From: Sphingobium vermicomposti
GTDB taxonomy: Bacteria > Pseudomonadota > Alphaproteobacteria > Sphingomonadales > Sphingomonadaceae
Assembly: GCF_011762025.1 (NCBI RefSeq)
Contig: NZ_JAASQR010000002.1
Location: forward strand, 310,001 to 374,000
Direction of reading: 5' to 3'
DNA: 64,000 bases
Part shown: positions 33,780 through 44,489 of the stretch, piece by piece
Layout: each line of letters opens with the position of its first letter
Position numbering within the stretch: the first letter of the stretch is position 1
Notes under the pieces: generated by a model
The model's input: only the letters and a program-made list of their open reading frames with translations
Database searches by the model: none
Told to the model about the DNA's origin: nothing
Translations under genes and position numbers: made by a program

Positions 33780-36700
33780 CTACGCGACCCGGGTCGGACA
33801 GTATCCTGGCAGGAAGTGTCCTCGGGCCCAGTCGCGAATATATCGTCTCATGTCAGGCGTCCGCGCCGCGAAACGTTCAATCGCCTGCAACAGATCGGAC
33901 CAGTCACCTTGTCGCCCCTTCAGCAGGTTTTCCAAGATCATTCCGGTCGCCGTGTCACGGACCTTCACAACACTTTGAGTCAGCCACAGATGATGCAACG
34001 CCTCGCATGCGGCATGGAGGTGGGAGAGCGGTTCGGCAATCTCCCCGCTAAGGCGACCAATCAGGGCTTTCGCGCGACCGCTTACACGGTCGTGCTCCAG
34101 CACATCCATCTCCACGGCTAAGGCCATCATCATGCCAGTGACCCCAAGATGGTCTTGACCCGCGCCAATGAGGTCGGCTGTCTGTTGAGCGAAACGCTCG
34201 CTCTCGATACGGCCCTCGACGTGGGAATGTGTCAGGACGTCATGCAGCCACGTCGATCGAGTCCCGCCGAGCGACCGGTGCATCGACCGCATCGAGAGGT
34301 CGTCACAGACCAGCATTCGTTCGGTCGTAATCGACAGGATTGTGGCGTCTAGCATGTCGGTCTGGCTGGACTGGACATGATTGCGAAGAGCGGCTGGAGC
34401 GGCATCGTCCAGCACTATCGGACTGGCAGCGTCGTTCACCTCGATCCACACAAGCGCAGCGTCAACGTCGTCCCGCAGGGCAGCCATCTGGCCGCTCGTA
34501 ACCTCGGTGTGGAGGATCTTGCCCTCGTGATATGACAGGGTGCCATGTCCTCCGACCATAGACAGGTGGAACCGTTCGCGCCGCGCGTGCAGCCGGTCAA
34601 CGACGCTGCGCGGAACGGAAACCGCGCCGCAGGTCGCGGCAACATCGTCGAGGGCGCCCAGACGCCACGCCGACCAGAATGCGTTGAGATCCAGCACGCA
34701 GCCGCGTTTCGCGTTTGTTTGAATAGCTCCCGCCGAGGCCAGCCGTTCCGGTTCGGTGCCCTCCGCGACCTTCAGCCGGATGCCTTGTTCAGCGAGGCCG
34801 CCCGCCACGTCGATAGTGTCGCACCCGAGCCGGAAGGCGAGCATGTCGATCGGCATGCCGCTGGCGAAGTGTTGCTCCTGCTCGGCCAGTACCCAGTCAT
34901 GCCGGTTCTTCAGCTGGGCGATCATTTCGTCAAGGCCGTTGGGACTATCCGGATCGATGCTGAAGCTCTTGAAGCCGAATACTTCGGGGAACCGGGTTTC
35001 GTAATTTTCGAGCACGTAATGGAAGCGCGCGACAATCTTGTGGCGCAACTTCGTGATGCGTCCCGCCCGCCCGTCCGGCCCCACGAAACGATCGTTCACC
35101 GCAAGACCCCGGACCGCTTTGACGAGGACGTGTTCGGGTTCCCACGAATCCGGGTCCAGCTTGCGCAGGTGCGGGTCCGCCTCAACGATGAAGAAAGCGG
35201 CGGTGCCATCGTCATATTCGACGTCAACGGCGACGTCATCGGCCACGGTGTCCGCTCCCCAGTCCGATCCATTCCCGCGTCTGTCCTGACCTTCCCTGAT
35301 CGTCATGCCGGAGAGCGTCATCCAGGCGCGCGGTTTGTCCCGGTGTTCTAGGAAGAGTCGGTAGGCGAGGCGTGCAGCCCGGTCGTGATAACCGAAGTGG
35401 GTGAGAAGGCCCACGACCCGGTAGGGATCCCGTTCGCCTTTCCAGCCTAGATCTTCAATTGGGGCGTCGAGCACGTCGAGTATCTGTCTCGTCCGGTTCA
35501 GCCTGATAAGTATCTCGAGCCGCATCAGGACGGCGGGAGGCTGTCCTGGCCTTTTTTCTAGAAACTTGTCCAGCGAGTGCAGGCTGCGGTCGAGGTCGCC
35601 CGCGTTCCATGCGTGTCTGGCATCAAGCCAAAGCATCGCCGGATCGTTGCGGACTGCGGGTGAGGCGGTCTCCAGTGCCTGACGGTATGCATCGTCTCGC
35701 CTGGCCTCGGCGAGAGCGGTCAGGTACATCAGCGTCGCTGGCCGGACGCTCTGCAGATCGATGTACGGCTCGACTAGCTTGGCCGCATCCGCCTCGAGGC
35801 CGATGTCGAGCAAAGCCTGTCCGACCAGAAAGCGATCGATTGGTTCGGCGTCATCCGGCAGGTCCATGGCAAGCGTGAGCAACAGACCTTTCGCCTCGTC
35901 CTCGTCGAGACCCGCTTGCTGCTGCCGCTGGACGTCAAGCAGCCGAGCACTGACAACGTCATCAGGGTGCCGAAGCATTTCGCCTATGACATGTCCGACC
36001 GCGTCGAGGTCACCGGCGGCGAGAGCTAGGTCGGCGGTCAGGCGGCGGCGGATCGAGGCCACCCGCTCATCGTCGGGCTCATCCATAGCCCTAACGCGGG
36101 CCAGTCGTTCCGCCGTTGTTGGCCCCTTCTCCATCTGGATTCGCATCAGGATCGTCTCTGGCTCGATAGCCGGATCGAGCACCATCAGAATCTCCTCACG
36201 CCGGTCCGCGTCGATCAGAACCATCGCGAGAAGGCGTCGCAACTGCTCTTCATCGGGCATTGATTTGATGCCCTCGCGCAGCAGGATCTCGGCATCGGTG
36301 CCGCGGTTCGCGATGCGCAGGAGAAGAGCGGCGTTGCTGACGTGCGCCATCAGATCATGCCGGTATGCGTACCCATTGTGCAGGCAGTGAGTCGCGTAGG
36401 CGAGCATGATAGTAGCCGCCTCGTCGATCTGCTGATCCGATACGGTGCCGCGCGCGCCTACAATGTGAACCCGGCTGTCGACCGCAATGGACAGGACCGC
36501 AAGAGCTTTGAGCCGACCCATGTCGCGGTCTTTGCTCTCGTCTTGGGGCAGGGCGAGGACATGCGCCTCCCACCCAGGCATCCAGCGCCGCCGCATGAAG
36601 TCGGCAAGGGCGAGTTGGACGGTGGCGCCGCCCTCCATACCGTCTGGTATCAGTGTCCGAGGATCACCCTCCCAGTCAGACCGAACGGCCGCCTGCAGTA

Positions 36701-37730
36701 GCGCGCTAACGGCAAAATCGACGCGGTCATCGCGTTCGAGGACTGACTGCGCGATCCGCATGCCCTCGACGGGATCGCCCTGAATTGTCCGCGCGATCGA
36801 GAGGTTACAGATTGCGTCGGGATCGTCAGGTCGAATCGCATGGGCGCGAACATAGCATTCTGCGGCTTCGGCTTCGCGCCCTTGTTCCATCAGCGCCGCG
36901 GCGATGTTGGTCTCGATGCGGTATCTCGCCCAGGGCGCATCAGTTGCCTCGAGGCTGTCCCGCAAGGTGATGAGGCGCTGAGGCGCATTAGTGGTATCGC
37001 CGTCTCGAATGAGGTCACGGAACACATCGATCTTAGCATGAAGGGCAGGACTCTCCGATCCGATACCCTCTGGGCCCGCTGACTTGGGCGGCAGTGTAAT
37101 GCCGATGCCGATCGCGCGCCGCTCTATCTCCTCGACGACCAAAGCGGCTATGGCAGTTGCATCGGTAACAGGCGCTGTTGCCAGATCCATTGGTTGAGCG
37201 GTCGCGGCTGATGCCGGTACAAACACTGCGTAAGCGCCGTCATGCAGCGCGATCAGCGTCTGCAATTGACCCCAGCCATATACATGGACCGTAACGTCAT
37301 GCCCTTCGGCCCGAAGTGTCCTCTCCACGCTCTTCGCTGCTTGATCAGCCTTGGTGTCGTCAGGAGCGGTGGTAGCGAAGATGATCTCGCGCAGCCCAAA
37401 CTCCAGCGCGAGCGCCGCGCGGCAGTCGTTCAGGATGGTGCCATGCTTCAGTGGCTTATCAACTTTGCGGCACTGCACGCCAACTGCCCGCGACGGGTCG
37501 CCCTCGCGGTAGCCCAGAATATCTATGCCACCTTGGGCCTGCCCGTTGCGGCCATATTCCTTCGTATTGGGATCGCCAAGTTCGTCGCGAAAGAGCACGA
37601 CGCAGTAACGCTGAAAGGCGTAGGGATCCCTTGGCTTCTGGATATCACTCGCCAGCCGGTGGCTGATGGGCACCCCGGTGGTGGAGGTGAAGGCCTGCTT
37701 ATGCGCCGCTGTATTTTCGGTATCCGACAT
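33780..37730 (-). CDS. Giant Mrr-like nuclease / repeat / GreA-like / PIN-like protein
   Basis: A 1316-residue protein. From the N-terminus: an Mrr-like nuclease domain with FQRYCVVLFRDELG, NGQAQGGIDILGY (Asp70) and GVQCRK (Gln86 to Lys89). Next comes a long helical-repeat region (about residues 220-800) with TPR-like units such as ETNIAAALMEQGREAEAAEC. A GreA-C-like region (about 825-900) ends EPEHVLVKAVRGLAVNDRFV, and a PIN-like domain (about 1005-1160) has CVLDLNAFW and MLVCDDLSMR. It has candidate DNase and RNase ends linked by a scaffold. In the Mrr-like core the residue usually Lys is Arg, with Lys one place later. Unlinked to the operon by transcription, but on the same strand. Function probably anti-phage; unproven. 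Confidence 0.7.
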   Translation of the reverse strand: MSDTENTAAHKQAFTSTTGVPISHRLASDIQKPRDPYAFQRYCVVLFRDELGDPNTKEYGRNGQAQGGIDILGYREGDPSRAVGVQCRKVDKPLKHGTILNDCRAALALEFGLREIIFATTAPDDTKADQAAKSVERTLRAEGHDVTVHVYGWGQLQTLIALHDGAYAVFVPASAATAQPMDLATAPVTDATAIAALVVEEIERRAIGIGITLPPKSAGPEGIGSESPALHAKIDVFRDLIRDGDTTNAPQRLITLRDSLEATDAPWARYRIETNIAAALMEQGREAEAAECYVRAHAIRPDDPDAICNLSIARTIQGDPVEGMRIAQSVLERDDRVDFAVSALLQAAVRSDWEGDPRTLIPDGMEGGATVQLALADFMRRRWMPGWEAHVLALPQDESKDRDMGRLKALAVLSIAVDSRVHIVGARGTVSDQQIDEAATIMLAYATHCLHNGYAYRHDLMAHVSNAALLLRIANRGTDAEILLREGIKSMPDEEQLRRLLAMVLIDADRREEILMVLDPAIEPETILMRIQMEKGPTTAERLARVRAMDEPDDERVASIRRRLTADLALAAGDLDAVGHVIGEMLRHPDDVVSARLLDVQRQQQAGLDEDEAKGLLLTLAMDLPDDAEPIDRFLVGQALLDIGLEADAAKLVEPYIDLQSVRPATLMYLTALAEARRDDAYRQALETASPAVRNDPAMLWLDARHAWNAGDLDRSLHSLDKFLEKRPGQPPAVLMRLEILIRLNRTRQILDVLDAPIEDLGWKGERDPYRVVGLLTHFGYHDRAARLAYRLFLEHRDKPRAWMTLSGMTIREGQDRRGNGSDWGADTVADDVAVDVEYDDGTAAFFIVEADPHLRKLDPDSWEPEHVLVKAVRGLAVNDRFVGPDGRAGRITKLRHKIVARFHYVLENYETRFPEVFGFKSFSIDPDSPNGLDEMIAQLKNRHDWVLAEQEQHFASGMPIDMLAFRLGCDTIDVAGGLAEQGIRLKVAEGTEPERLASAGAIQTNAKRGCVLDLNAFWSAWRLGALDDVAATCGAVSVPRSVVDRLHARRERFHLSMVGGHGTLSYHEGKILHTEVTSGQMAALRDDVDAALVWIEVNDAASPIVLDDAAPAALRNHVQSSQTDMLDATILSITTERMLVCDDLSMRSMHRSLGGTRSTWLHDVLTHSHVEGRIESERFAQQTADLIGAGQDHLGVTGMMMALAVEMDVLEHDRVSGRAKALIGRLSGEIAEPLSHLHAACEALHHLWLTQSVVKVRDTATGMILENLLKGRQGDWSDLLQAIERFAARTPDMRRYIRDWARGHFLPGYCPTRVA

Positions 37731-38097
37731 GTGATGACTTTAGAGAACAAGTCGAGAACTTCAATCGTTCATCTGGCGGCGGTATCTATACAATCCCGAT
37801 GACAAACTGGCTCGTCGGGCCGCCGATCGAGCAATTCACACTGCCGGGCAGATCACTCGTGTCCAAGCGCTACAGGTGCCTGGTTGGGGCATCCAGAAAT
37901 GGAAAGCGGACGGGCCGCACCTGAGAATGAAATATTGGCGGCTGAACGGCCACTAAGGGTCGGAGGTAACGTCGCAGGAATGGTAGCTACGAGAGCAAAA
38001 GCGTCGTAGTCTGACCGCAATCTCATCAGATACTCACCGCATGTATGCCAGAGATGGCCTGACCATCGCGACATCGCTGCGAGGCCAGGCCCCCACA
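37731..38097. other. 367-base intergenic region with a degenerate repeat copy
   Basis: Lies upstream of the giant minus-strand gene. It contains AAGCGGACGGGCC (37904-37916) and AAGGGTCGGAG (37955-37965), which recur with similar spacing at 46958-47016. An open plus-strand frame from 37744 to 37956 has no start codon or ribosome-binding site and is not called. Confidence 0.5.
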
Positions 38098-39066
38098 TCA
38101 GGCCTCTTGGATCGCCGACAAACGCCAGGGGGTACGGGCGTCTCTGACGAAGGTCCACAGCTCGGTTGTCACGCTCGGCTGGTGCGGATCACCGGAAACG
38201 ACCTCGCCGCTGTTCCGGTCACGCATGATGTCGATGCTCTGATAGCGCATCGCGATCGTCGCATAGTCCGTGCCATCTTCGCTCCAGGCCTCTGCGACTT
38301 CGGCGCCCAGCAGCTCGGTTGCAGAAACCTCGTTCCGCTGACCTTTGGTCGCGTTCTGGCTCAGTTCCTCGGCAAGGTAGGACATGAGTTCCGGCGTGGT
38401 GTAGGCGCGCAGCTGCGCATAATCCTCACGCCCGAACGCATCCTGCACATCCGTCAGCAGACGTTGGAAGCTCTGCTGATCCTCCCTCGTGATCGCGATC
38501 TCGTGCGTCTGGGGTTCAGCCTGACGCACGGGAAAGGTCGAGGCCGAAGCCGAAAAGGGCTGTTGCGGCACTCCGGTGAAAGCATTCGCCGAATATCGGG
38601 GAGAAACCGGCATCCCGGCAGGTGCCAAGGTAGACCGACGACGGAACATTTTGAGCCCGAACCAGACGAGCCCGCCTATCAGGGCAATCTGCAGCAAAGC
38701 CATCAGCATCCCGCTGCCACCCAACGCGCCCAGGCCGTTGCCAAGCAACATGCCGATAAGACCGCCCATGACGAGGCCGCCAATCAGACCCTTTGCCATA
38801 TTGCCGAACTTGTTCGGGGTGCTCGCGGCCCCCGGACGAGCGGCAGCCGCATTCGCTTGCCCAGGCGCAGGCTTATCGGCCATGGTCCGCTGTACCGGCG
38901 CTGCCTGATTAGGCGCGGTCTTCGTCACTGGTGGAGCGATCGCAGTTCGCGAACCTCTGCTACCGGCGCTGCCGCCGCGCCGTGCATCGGCGGGGCTTGC
39001 GATCATGACTCCGACTGCCAAACTCATGGCGAGCGCGCCGGCGGTGCGAAACTTAGTTCCAATCAT
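38098..39066 (-). CDS. Tim44-like domain protein
   Basis: A 322-residue membrane-associated protein. A signal-like N-terminus (MIGTKFRTAGALAMSLAVGVMIASPADA) is followed by a low-complexity Ala/Pro/Arg region. A Gly-rich membrane segment (GLIGGLVMGGLIGMLLGNGL, then MLMALLQIALIGGLVWFGL) comes next. The C-terminal 150 residues form a Tim44/MBA1-like domain, with FQRLLTDVQDAFGREDYAQL, YTTPELMSYLAEEL and an ELWTFVRDARTPWRLSAIQ end typical of the family. Such proteins are common in alphaproteobacteria; their client is not established. AAAAGGA precedes the ATG. Confidence 0.8.
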   Translation of the reverse strand: MIGTKFRTAGALAMSLAVGVMIASPADARRGGSAGSRGSRTAIAPPVTKTAPNQAAPVQRTMADKPAPGQANAAAARPGAASTPNKFGNMAKGLIGGLVMGGLIGMLLGNGLGALGGSGMLMALLQIALIGGLVWFGLKMFRRRSTLAPAGMPVSPRYSANAFTGVPQQPFSASASTFPVRQAEPQTHEIAITREDQQSFQRLLTDVQDAFGREDYAQLRAYTTPELMSYLAEELSQNATKGQRNEVSATELLGAEVAEAWSEDGTDYATIAMRYQSIDIMRDRNSGEVVSGDPHQPSVTTELWTFVRDARTPWRLSAIQEA

Positions 39067-39299
39067 CAGAAATCCTTTTGCCCATTAGCCGAGTTTCTCA
39101 GGTGCAGGACTGATGAGGAAGCTTGCCGCTTTGCGATCCGAGAGGCTCCCAGCTGAGCAACGACAATAAGGTCGCGATTTTGGGGCATCACATGGGCCTC
39201 CTCGTTTCCAGTCCAGACAACGAGCGGCTTTGAGTGATCGGGCACTATATCAATCGACCAGCATCGAGCACGCTCGATGCGGTCCGACATCACGATCAC
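39066..39299 (-). CDS. Unknown small protein upstream of the Tim44-like gene
   Basis: A 77-residue frame whose stop overlaps the Tim44-like ATG in TGATG. The product has a coding-like middle (WSIDIVPDHSKPLVVWTGNEEAHV, shown here only in part) and no membrane segment. There is no clear ribosome-binding site; the internal Met at residue 4 (MSDRIERARCW) is another possible start. The one-base overlap suggests a real gene coupled to its neighbour, but evidence is thin. Confidence 0.35.
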   Translation of the reverse strand: MIVMSDRIERARCWSIDIVPDHSKPLVVWTGNEEAHVMPQNRDLIVVAQLGASRIAKRQASSSVLHLRNSANGQKDF

Positions 39300-39402
39300 T
39301 TTTCACGCAATCGCCAGAGGGGCCCGGCCCGCATATACGTAGGATATGCATGATGGCCTTCGAAAGCAACCGGCGCTGTTCACCTCATGCAAACTGATGG
39401 TG

Positions 39403-42400
39403 TCAGTGGAAATCATGGCTGCGGATCGGGAGAACCTGCTCCGGCTCTGTGGTGGTTCTGAACGGCGGTGAGGATAGGGTGCGGCCGCTCGGAAATGCAG
39501 GATCACGCGGATCAGGTCCGCCGCCATGGCTAGCGCCGTCGCCGCGTCCGGGCGCGACGCTGAAATCCGTACGTCCCACCGAACGCAACATCTCGTCATG
39601 ATCGATGATCCGGTCGCAGATGATGTGGATGACCTCGCCTTCCTTCTGCAGCTTGCCGCGCATGGCGATCATGGAGGCGGACATTACCTGACGCCGATAG
39701 AGTTCGAACTTGTTGGGCCAGAGGATGCCCTGCGCCACGCCGCTCTCATCTTCGATGGTGACGAACAGCACGCCCTTGGCCGATCCTGGGCGCTGCCGCA
39801 CCAGGATCACGCCCGCAACCTCGACATTGCGCCCATCGCGGATGGATCGAAGATCGACGCAGCGGACGATGTTCATGGCTTGGAGCTGCGGTCGCAGGAA
39901 GCTTAGCGGATGCGCGCGCAGCGATAGCTGGAGCGAGCGATAATCCTCCACCACCTCGCGCCCCTCGCTCATCGGCCGCAGGTCGACCGTTGCTTCCTGA
40001 CCTTCGGCTGAGAATTTCCCCTCCCGCTCATCAGCCGCGGCGAAGAGGGGGAGGGGCGCTTCACCAAGACCCTTCACCTTCCAGAGGCCCTGCCGCCGGT
40101 CCTGCGCGATGCAGGCAAAGGCGTCGGCTTCGGCGAGCCGCTCGATCGCCGCGCGGGGCACCCGGGCCCGGCGCCACACCTCCTCAACGCTCTCGAACGG
40201 CGCTGGACCTCGCGCCCCGACGATCGCCGCGCCATGCAGATTGGCGAGCCCGCGCACCTGTCGGAGCCCAAGCCGCACCGCCCTGTAACGGCCGCGCGCG
40301 GGTTCCAGCGTGCAGTCCCAGTGGCTGTGGTTGATCGAGACCGGCCGCACCTCCACGCCATGTTGGCGCGCGTCGCGCACAATCTGCGCCGGGGCGTAGA
40401 AGCCCATCGGCTGGGCGTTGAGAAGCGCAGCGCAGAAGACGTCGGGATGATGATGCTTCATCCAGGAGGAGGCATAGGCGATCTTGGCAAAGCTTGCCGC
40501 ATGGCTCTCGGGAAAACCATAGCTGCCAAAGCCCTCGATCTGCTTGAAGGTCCGTTCGGCAAAGTCCTTCGGGTAGCCGCGCGACACCATGCCGTTCACC
40601 AGCTTGTCGTAGAAATGGCTGACCCCGCCGGTCAGCTTGAACGTCGCCATCGCGCGCCGCAGCTGATCTGCCTCGGCAGGGGTGAACCCTGCGCCGACAA
40701 TCGCCACCTTCATCGCCTGCTCCTGGAACAGCGGCACGCCCAGCGTCTTCTTGAGCACGGCTTTGAGTTCCTCCTTGGGATATTCCGGCTGTTCCTTGCC
40801 CTCGCGGCGGCGCAGATAAGGATGGACCATGTCGCCCTGGATCGGCCCCGGCCGGACGATCGCCACCTCGATCACCAGGTCATAGAACTCCTTGGGCTTG
40901 ATCCGCGGCAGCATCGACATTTGCGCGCGGCTCTCGATCTGGAAGACACCCAGCGTATCAGCACGCTGGATCATCGCGTAGACGGCCGGGTCGTCATCCT
41001 GGAGATCGGCCATGCCGATCCTGATCCCCTTATGCTGCTCGAGCAGGTTGAAGGCCCGGTTCATGCAGCCCAGCATGCCAAGGCCCAGCACATCGACCTT
41101 CATGAACTTCAGCGCATCAATATCATCCTTGTCCCATTCGATGATCTGCCGATCCTCCATCCGCGCAGGCTCGATCGGCACAAGATCGTCAAGCCGATCC
41201 TGGGTCAGCACAAACCCCCCGGGGTGCTGCGAGAGATGGCGCGGGGTGCCGATCAGCTGACGCGACAGCTCTAGCGTGAGTTTGAGCCGATGGTCATCGG
41301 CATTGAGGTTGAGGCTCTCAATCTGCTCCTGGCTGATCCCGTCCATCGACCAGCCCCAGACAAGGCCCGTCAGCATCTTGGTGAGGTCGCGCGGCAAGCC
41401 CAACGCCTTGCCAACCTCTGCCACCGCGCCGCGGGTGCGGTAACGGGTGACCACGGCGGTCAACGCCGAGCGGGTGCGGCCATAGGTCTCATAAATCCAC
41501 TGGATAATCTCCTCGCGCCGCTCATGCTCGAAATCGACGTCGATGTCGGGCGGCTCCTTGCGCTCGCCTGAGACGAAGCGTTCGAAAAGCAGTTCATGCT
41601 TGATCGGATCGATGGAGGTGATGCCAAGCATATAGCAAACGCAGCTGTTCGCCGCCGAACCGCGTCCCTGGCAGAGGATGCCGCGCCGCCGGCTCTCCGC
41701 AACGATCGCATGCACGGTCAGGAAATAGGGTGCGTAACCCAGCTGGTCGATCAGCCGGAGCTCGTGGGCAATTTGCTCATGATAGGCTTTGGGCAGGCCA
41801 TTGGGGAACATCCTGGCAGCAGCTTTGCGCGTCAGCGCAGCGAGCGCCTCCTGCGCGGTGCGGCCTTTCATCACCTGCTCATAGGGATATTGATACTGGA
41901 TCTCGCCAAGATCGAAGCGGCATGCAGCAGCGATGTCGGCGCTTGCCTGAATCGCGTCAGGAAAGGCGGCAAAGCGCCGCTCCATCTCCTGCGGAGACTT
42001 CAAATTACGATCCATATAGCGCTCGCGCTTGAACCCCAGGCCGTCGATCGTTGTCCTTTCGCGGATTGCGGTCATCACATCCTGTAGCGGCCGCGCCTCG
42101 GGCGTATGATAGAGAATGTCCCCAGTGGCGACGCTGCGCACCCCCGCCTGCCGCGCCATCGCATCAAGCGCGTGCAAACGGGCAAAATCATCCGGGCGAC
42201 GCCGGAAGGACAGCGCCACATAGGCGCGGCGGCCAAAGACCTGGGCCAGATCAGCGAGGTTGGCGAGCGTCCCGCCGTCGGGCAGATCCGGCACCAAAAT
42301 GGCGATCATGCCGTCGGCATGGTTTGCAACATCAGCCCAGTCGAGCAGGCAGCAGCCCTTGCCGCCGCGCGCCTTGCCGAGCGAGAGCAGATGCGTCAGG

Positions 42401-42663
42401 CGCGACCAGGCAGGTCGATCAGTCGGATAGAGCAGCAGGGCGCGCCCATCGGTTAGAGCCACGCGCGCGCCCGCGATCATCCGGACATGGGTGGCTTTCT
42501 GCGCCTCCCATCCGCGTACGACGCCAGCAACGCTGCCCCAGTCGGCAAGCCCAAGCGCCTTGTGGCCGAGCAAGGCGGCGGCGGAGAAGAGCTGCTCCGG
42601 CGAAGAGGCGCCCCGCAGAAAGGAGAAGTGGCTGGTTACCTGCAGCTCGACATAATGGGCCAT
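39403..42663 (-). CDS. dnaE2: Error-prone DNA polymerase III alpha-type (DnaE2 / ImuC)
   Basis: A 1086-residue C-family polymerase, the usual DnaE2 length. It begins with a PHP domain ([23 protein letters not shown]). The catalytic core includes [12 protein letters not shown] (about residue 372), with the metal-binding Asp residues, and the fingers region around [16 protein letters not shown]. The C-terminal OB-fold carries [21 protein letters not shown]. With ImuA and ImuB it makes damage-induced mutations by translesion synthesis. Its ATG overlaps the imuB stop by one base (TGATG). The operon is preceded by a LexA box at 45204-45218. Confidence 0.95.
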   Translation of the reverse strand: MAHYVELQVTSHFSFLRGASSPEQLFSAAALLGHKALGLADWGSVAGVVRGWEAQKATHVRMIAGARVALTDGRALLLYPTDRPAWSRLTHLLSLGKARGGKGCCLLDWADVANHADGMIAILVPDLPDGGTLANLADLAQVFGRRAYVALSFRRRPDDFARLHALDAMARQAGVRSVATGDILYHTPEARPLQDVMTAIRERTTIDGLGFKRERYMDRNLKSPQEMERRFAAFPDAIQASADIAAACRFDLGEIQYQYPYEQVMKGRTAQEALAALTRKAAARMFPNGLPKAYHEQIAHELRLIDQLGYAPYFLTVHAIVAESRRRGILCQGRGSAANSCVCYMLGITSIDPIKHELLFERFVSGERKEPPDIDVDFEHERREEIIQWIYETYGRTRSALTAVVTRYRTRGAVAEVGKALGLPRDLTKMLTGLVWGWSMDGISQEQIESLNLNADDHRLKLTLELSRQLIGTPRHLSQHPGGFVLTQDRLDDLVPIEPARMEDRQIIEWDKDDIDALKFMKVDVLGLGMLGCMNRAFNLLEQHKGIRIGMADLQDDDPAVYAMIQRADTLGVFQIESRAQMSMLPRIKPKEFYDLVIEVAIVRPGPIQGDMVHPYLRRREGKEQPEYPKEELKAVLKKTLGVPLFQEQAMKVAIVGAGFTPAEADQLRRAMATFKLTGGVSHFYDKLVNGMVSRGYPKDFAERTFKQIEGFGSYGFPESHAASFAKIAYASSWMKHHHPDVFCAALLNAQPMGFYAPAQIVRDARQHGVEVRPVSINHSHWDCTLEPARGRYRAVRLGLRQVRGLANLHGAAIVGARGPAPFESVEEVWRRARVPRAAIERLAEADAFACIAQDRRQGLWKVKGLGEAPLPLFAAADEREGKFSAEGQEATVDLRPMSEGREVVEDYRSLQLSLRAHPLSFLRPQLQAMNIVRCVDLRSIRDGRNVEVAGVILVRQRPGSAKGVLFVTIEDESGVAQGILWPNKFELYRRQVMSASMIAMRGKLQKEGEVIHIICDRIIDHDEMLRSVGRTDFSVAPGRGDGASHGGGPDPRDPAFPSGRTLSSPPFRTTTEPEQVLPIRSHDFH

Positions 42664-44489
42664 CAGCCAAACATCCCGTGCATGTACCAGCTGAGATTAC
42701 CCGTCTGCTCATCGACGCCGTCGCCCCGGCGGAACAGCCAGAAGCGCTCGCCGCCTTCTGCTTCCACCCGAAAATAGTCCCGCACAGCCCAGAGCTCCTG
42801 GGAGGTGCGCCACCACTCGCCGTGGATCCGCTCAGGGCCATCGCCCGCCATCACCCGATAGGCCGTGCCGCGCCAGGTAAAGCGCCGCGGCGGATGATCG
42901 GGGAGCAGCGCCACGACATGGGAGAGAAGCTCAGGTCGCCTGAGCATGCGGACGGGCCGCTTCCATGCCGGCCAGCCTGAAGGTTTTGCCAGCGCTTCTA
43001 CCCGCCGGACCGCACGCTCGGGCACGTCGCTCTCTTGCGAAGACAGGCGGAACGGCGCGTCAGGCTCGATCCGGGCGGCAAGCTGATCGACCAGCGGCGC
43101 GATGTCGGGCGGTCTGCCGCTGGCGCCGAGCCCGGCTTCGAGCGTCTGCGCTTCGAGTTCCTCCACGCGTGGCGCAGTCAACGTCATCGCTTCTATGCCA
43201 AGCCCGGGATCAATCCGCTCGATCCGCATGCCGAGCATGCGTTTCAGGTGCTTGGGTTCGCGCGTCGCGCGCGACGTGCCGATCGCCACATGCTGCTCGC
43301 TGCCATCGACGACCAGACAGGTCAGATGGGCCGCGCGCAGGCCGAGCCCGCGCTCCCGAAGTTGGATCACCAGATCATCGATCAGGTCAGCTATGACCTG
43401 GGTGATGGCTTCTGCGGTGCCAATGGGTTCAAGCAGCCGCCGCTCCGCGTGCGGGGCTTCGAACGGCACGACGGGAATTATCGGCTCGGCAACTAATCCC
43501 CGCGCCTGGTCGAGACGGCGGACAGTAGCCAGGCCGAGGCGCTTAGCCAATGGCGCGCGTGGCATGGGGTAGAGATCAGCGATCCGCTCCAGATCAAAGC
43601 GTGCGGCAGATGCCAGTGCCTCAGGCTCAAGCCGCAGCGCGGCGAGCGGCAGGTCGGCAATCGCCTGGGCCTCTGCACCCGGCGGCAGCAGGGTAATGGT
43701 CTCGCCACCATAGCGCGCCAGGGCATGGGCAGCGCCGGGTGTGCCTGCAGTAGCGATGCTGGCGGTGAACCCCAGCCGCTCGAGAAAGCGCAACAGCCTT
43801 CGGCAGAAACGTGCTTCGCCGCCAAAGAGATGCGTCGTGCCGCTTAGGTCCAGCCATAGGCCATCCTCTCCTGACGGGCATGCAGTGGGCGTCCAATGGC
43901 TGACGGCATGGAGGGCAAGCCGGTCGAGCCAGGCGCGATCAGCCTCAGGCTCTGCGTCTCGTACTTCAAGGTCAGTCACAAGCGCACGGGCGTGAGTAGC
44001 GGCCATCCCGGGTCGCAGGCCTAATCCAAGCGCTACCGGGCAGGCAGCGGTCACAAGGTCACGCTGCCCGGCCCGTTCTATCAGGATCGTCGGTTTCCCC
44101 CACAAGGTCGCCCAGCTCAGCGCAGGCGCAGAGCTAAGACAGGCGCCGCCTTCATCAGTCGGCATGGCCTTGAAGGGATGTTCAGCGGATTCGCTGCGGC
44201 GGCCCATTTCGCGCATGGTTGGTCGCTGATGGGCCGGTAGCGTGTCAATGTCACTTTGGCTTGGCCGCCCGTCATCCCGTGCCCAGCGCGCGCCGGGCCG
44301 CCAGCCGCCGCCGCGCGGGACCGAGCAGGGTCCTGGGTTGTCATCGATCGGCGCGGCAAGGCGAGAGGCGCGCGACGCGCCTGCAGGCTCAGGCGGCCTG
44401 GCTGGCCGCTCTAGCTGCGCCAAGCTCTCCGTTCGGCGTAGCCGTTCGATCGCGAGCTGCGGCAGGTAGAGCGAGGCGACCCTGATCAT
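42663..44489 (-). CDS. imuB: ImuB, Y-family-like mutasome subunit
   Basis: A 608-residue relative of Y-family polymerases that acts as a non-catalytic hub between DnaE2, ImuA and the beta clamp. The N-terminus [19 protein letters not shown] is typical. It is longer than the polymerases because of an inserted Pro/Ser/Arg-rich segment (about residues 25-90). Thumb motifs appear as [14 protein letters not shown]. The C-terminus ends [11 protein letters not shown]. The ATG at 44489 lies inside imuA, an overlap of 101 bases; a start at 44540 would overlap more and has an atypical N-terminus. Confidence 0.92.
   Translation of the reverse strand: MIRVASLYLPQLAIERLRRTESLAQLERPARPPEPAGASRASRLAAPIDDNPGPCSVPRGGGWRPGARWARDDGRPSQSDIDTLPAHQRPTMREMGRRSESAEHPFKAMPTDEGGACLSSAPALSWATLWGKPTILIERAGQRDLVTAACPVALGLGLRPGMAATHARALVTDLEVRDAEPEADRAWLDRLALHAVSHWTPTACPSGEDGLWLDLSGTTHLFGGEARFCRRLLRFLERLGFTASIATAGTPGAAHALARYGGETITLLPPGAEAQAIADLPLAALRLEPEALASAARFDLERIADLYPMPRAPLAKRLGLATVRRLDQARGLVAEPIIPVVPFEAPHAERRLLEPIGTAEAITQVIADLIDDLVIQLRERGLGLRAAHLTCLVVDGSEQHVAIGTSRATREPKHLKRMLGMRIERIDPGLGIEAMTLTAPRVEELEAQTLEAGLGASGRPPDIAPLVDQLAARIEPDAPFRLSSQESDVPERAVRRVEALAKPSGWPAWKRPVRMLRRPELLSHVVALLPDHPPRRFTWRGTAYRVMAGDGPERIHGEWWRTSQELWAVRDYFRVEAEGGERFWLFRRGDGVDEQTGNLSWYMHGMFG

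Noticed and set aside
21725..37730. Prophage or restriction-modification locus
   Set aside because: No integrase, capsid, terminase, portal or DNA methyltransferase is present in this region.
37744..37956. Open plus-strand frame with a protein-like translation (PDDKLARRAADRAIH)
   Set aside because: No start codon or ribosome-binding site, third-position base use is not GC-biased, and it runs through a degenerate intergenic repeat found again near 46958.
40234..41274. 346-codon plus-strand frame
   Set aside because: Antisense to dnaE2, shadow composition, no ribosome-binding site.
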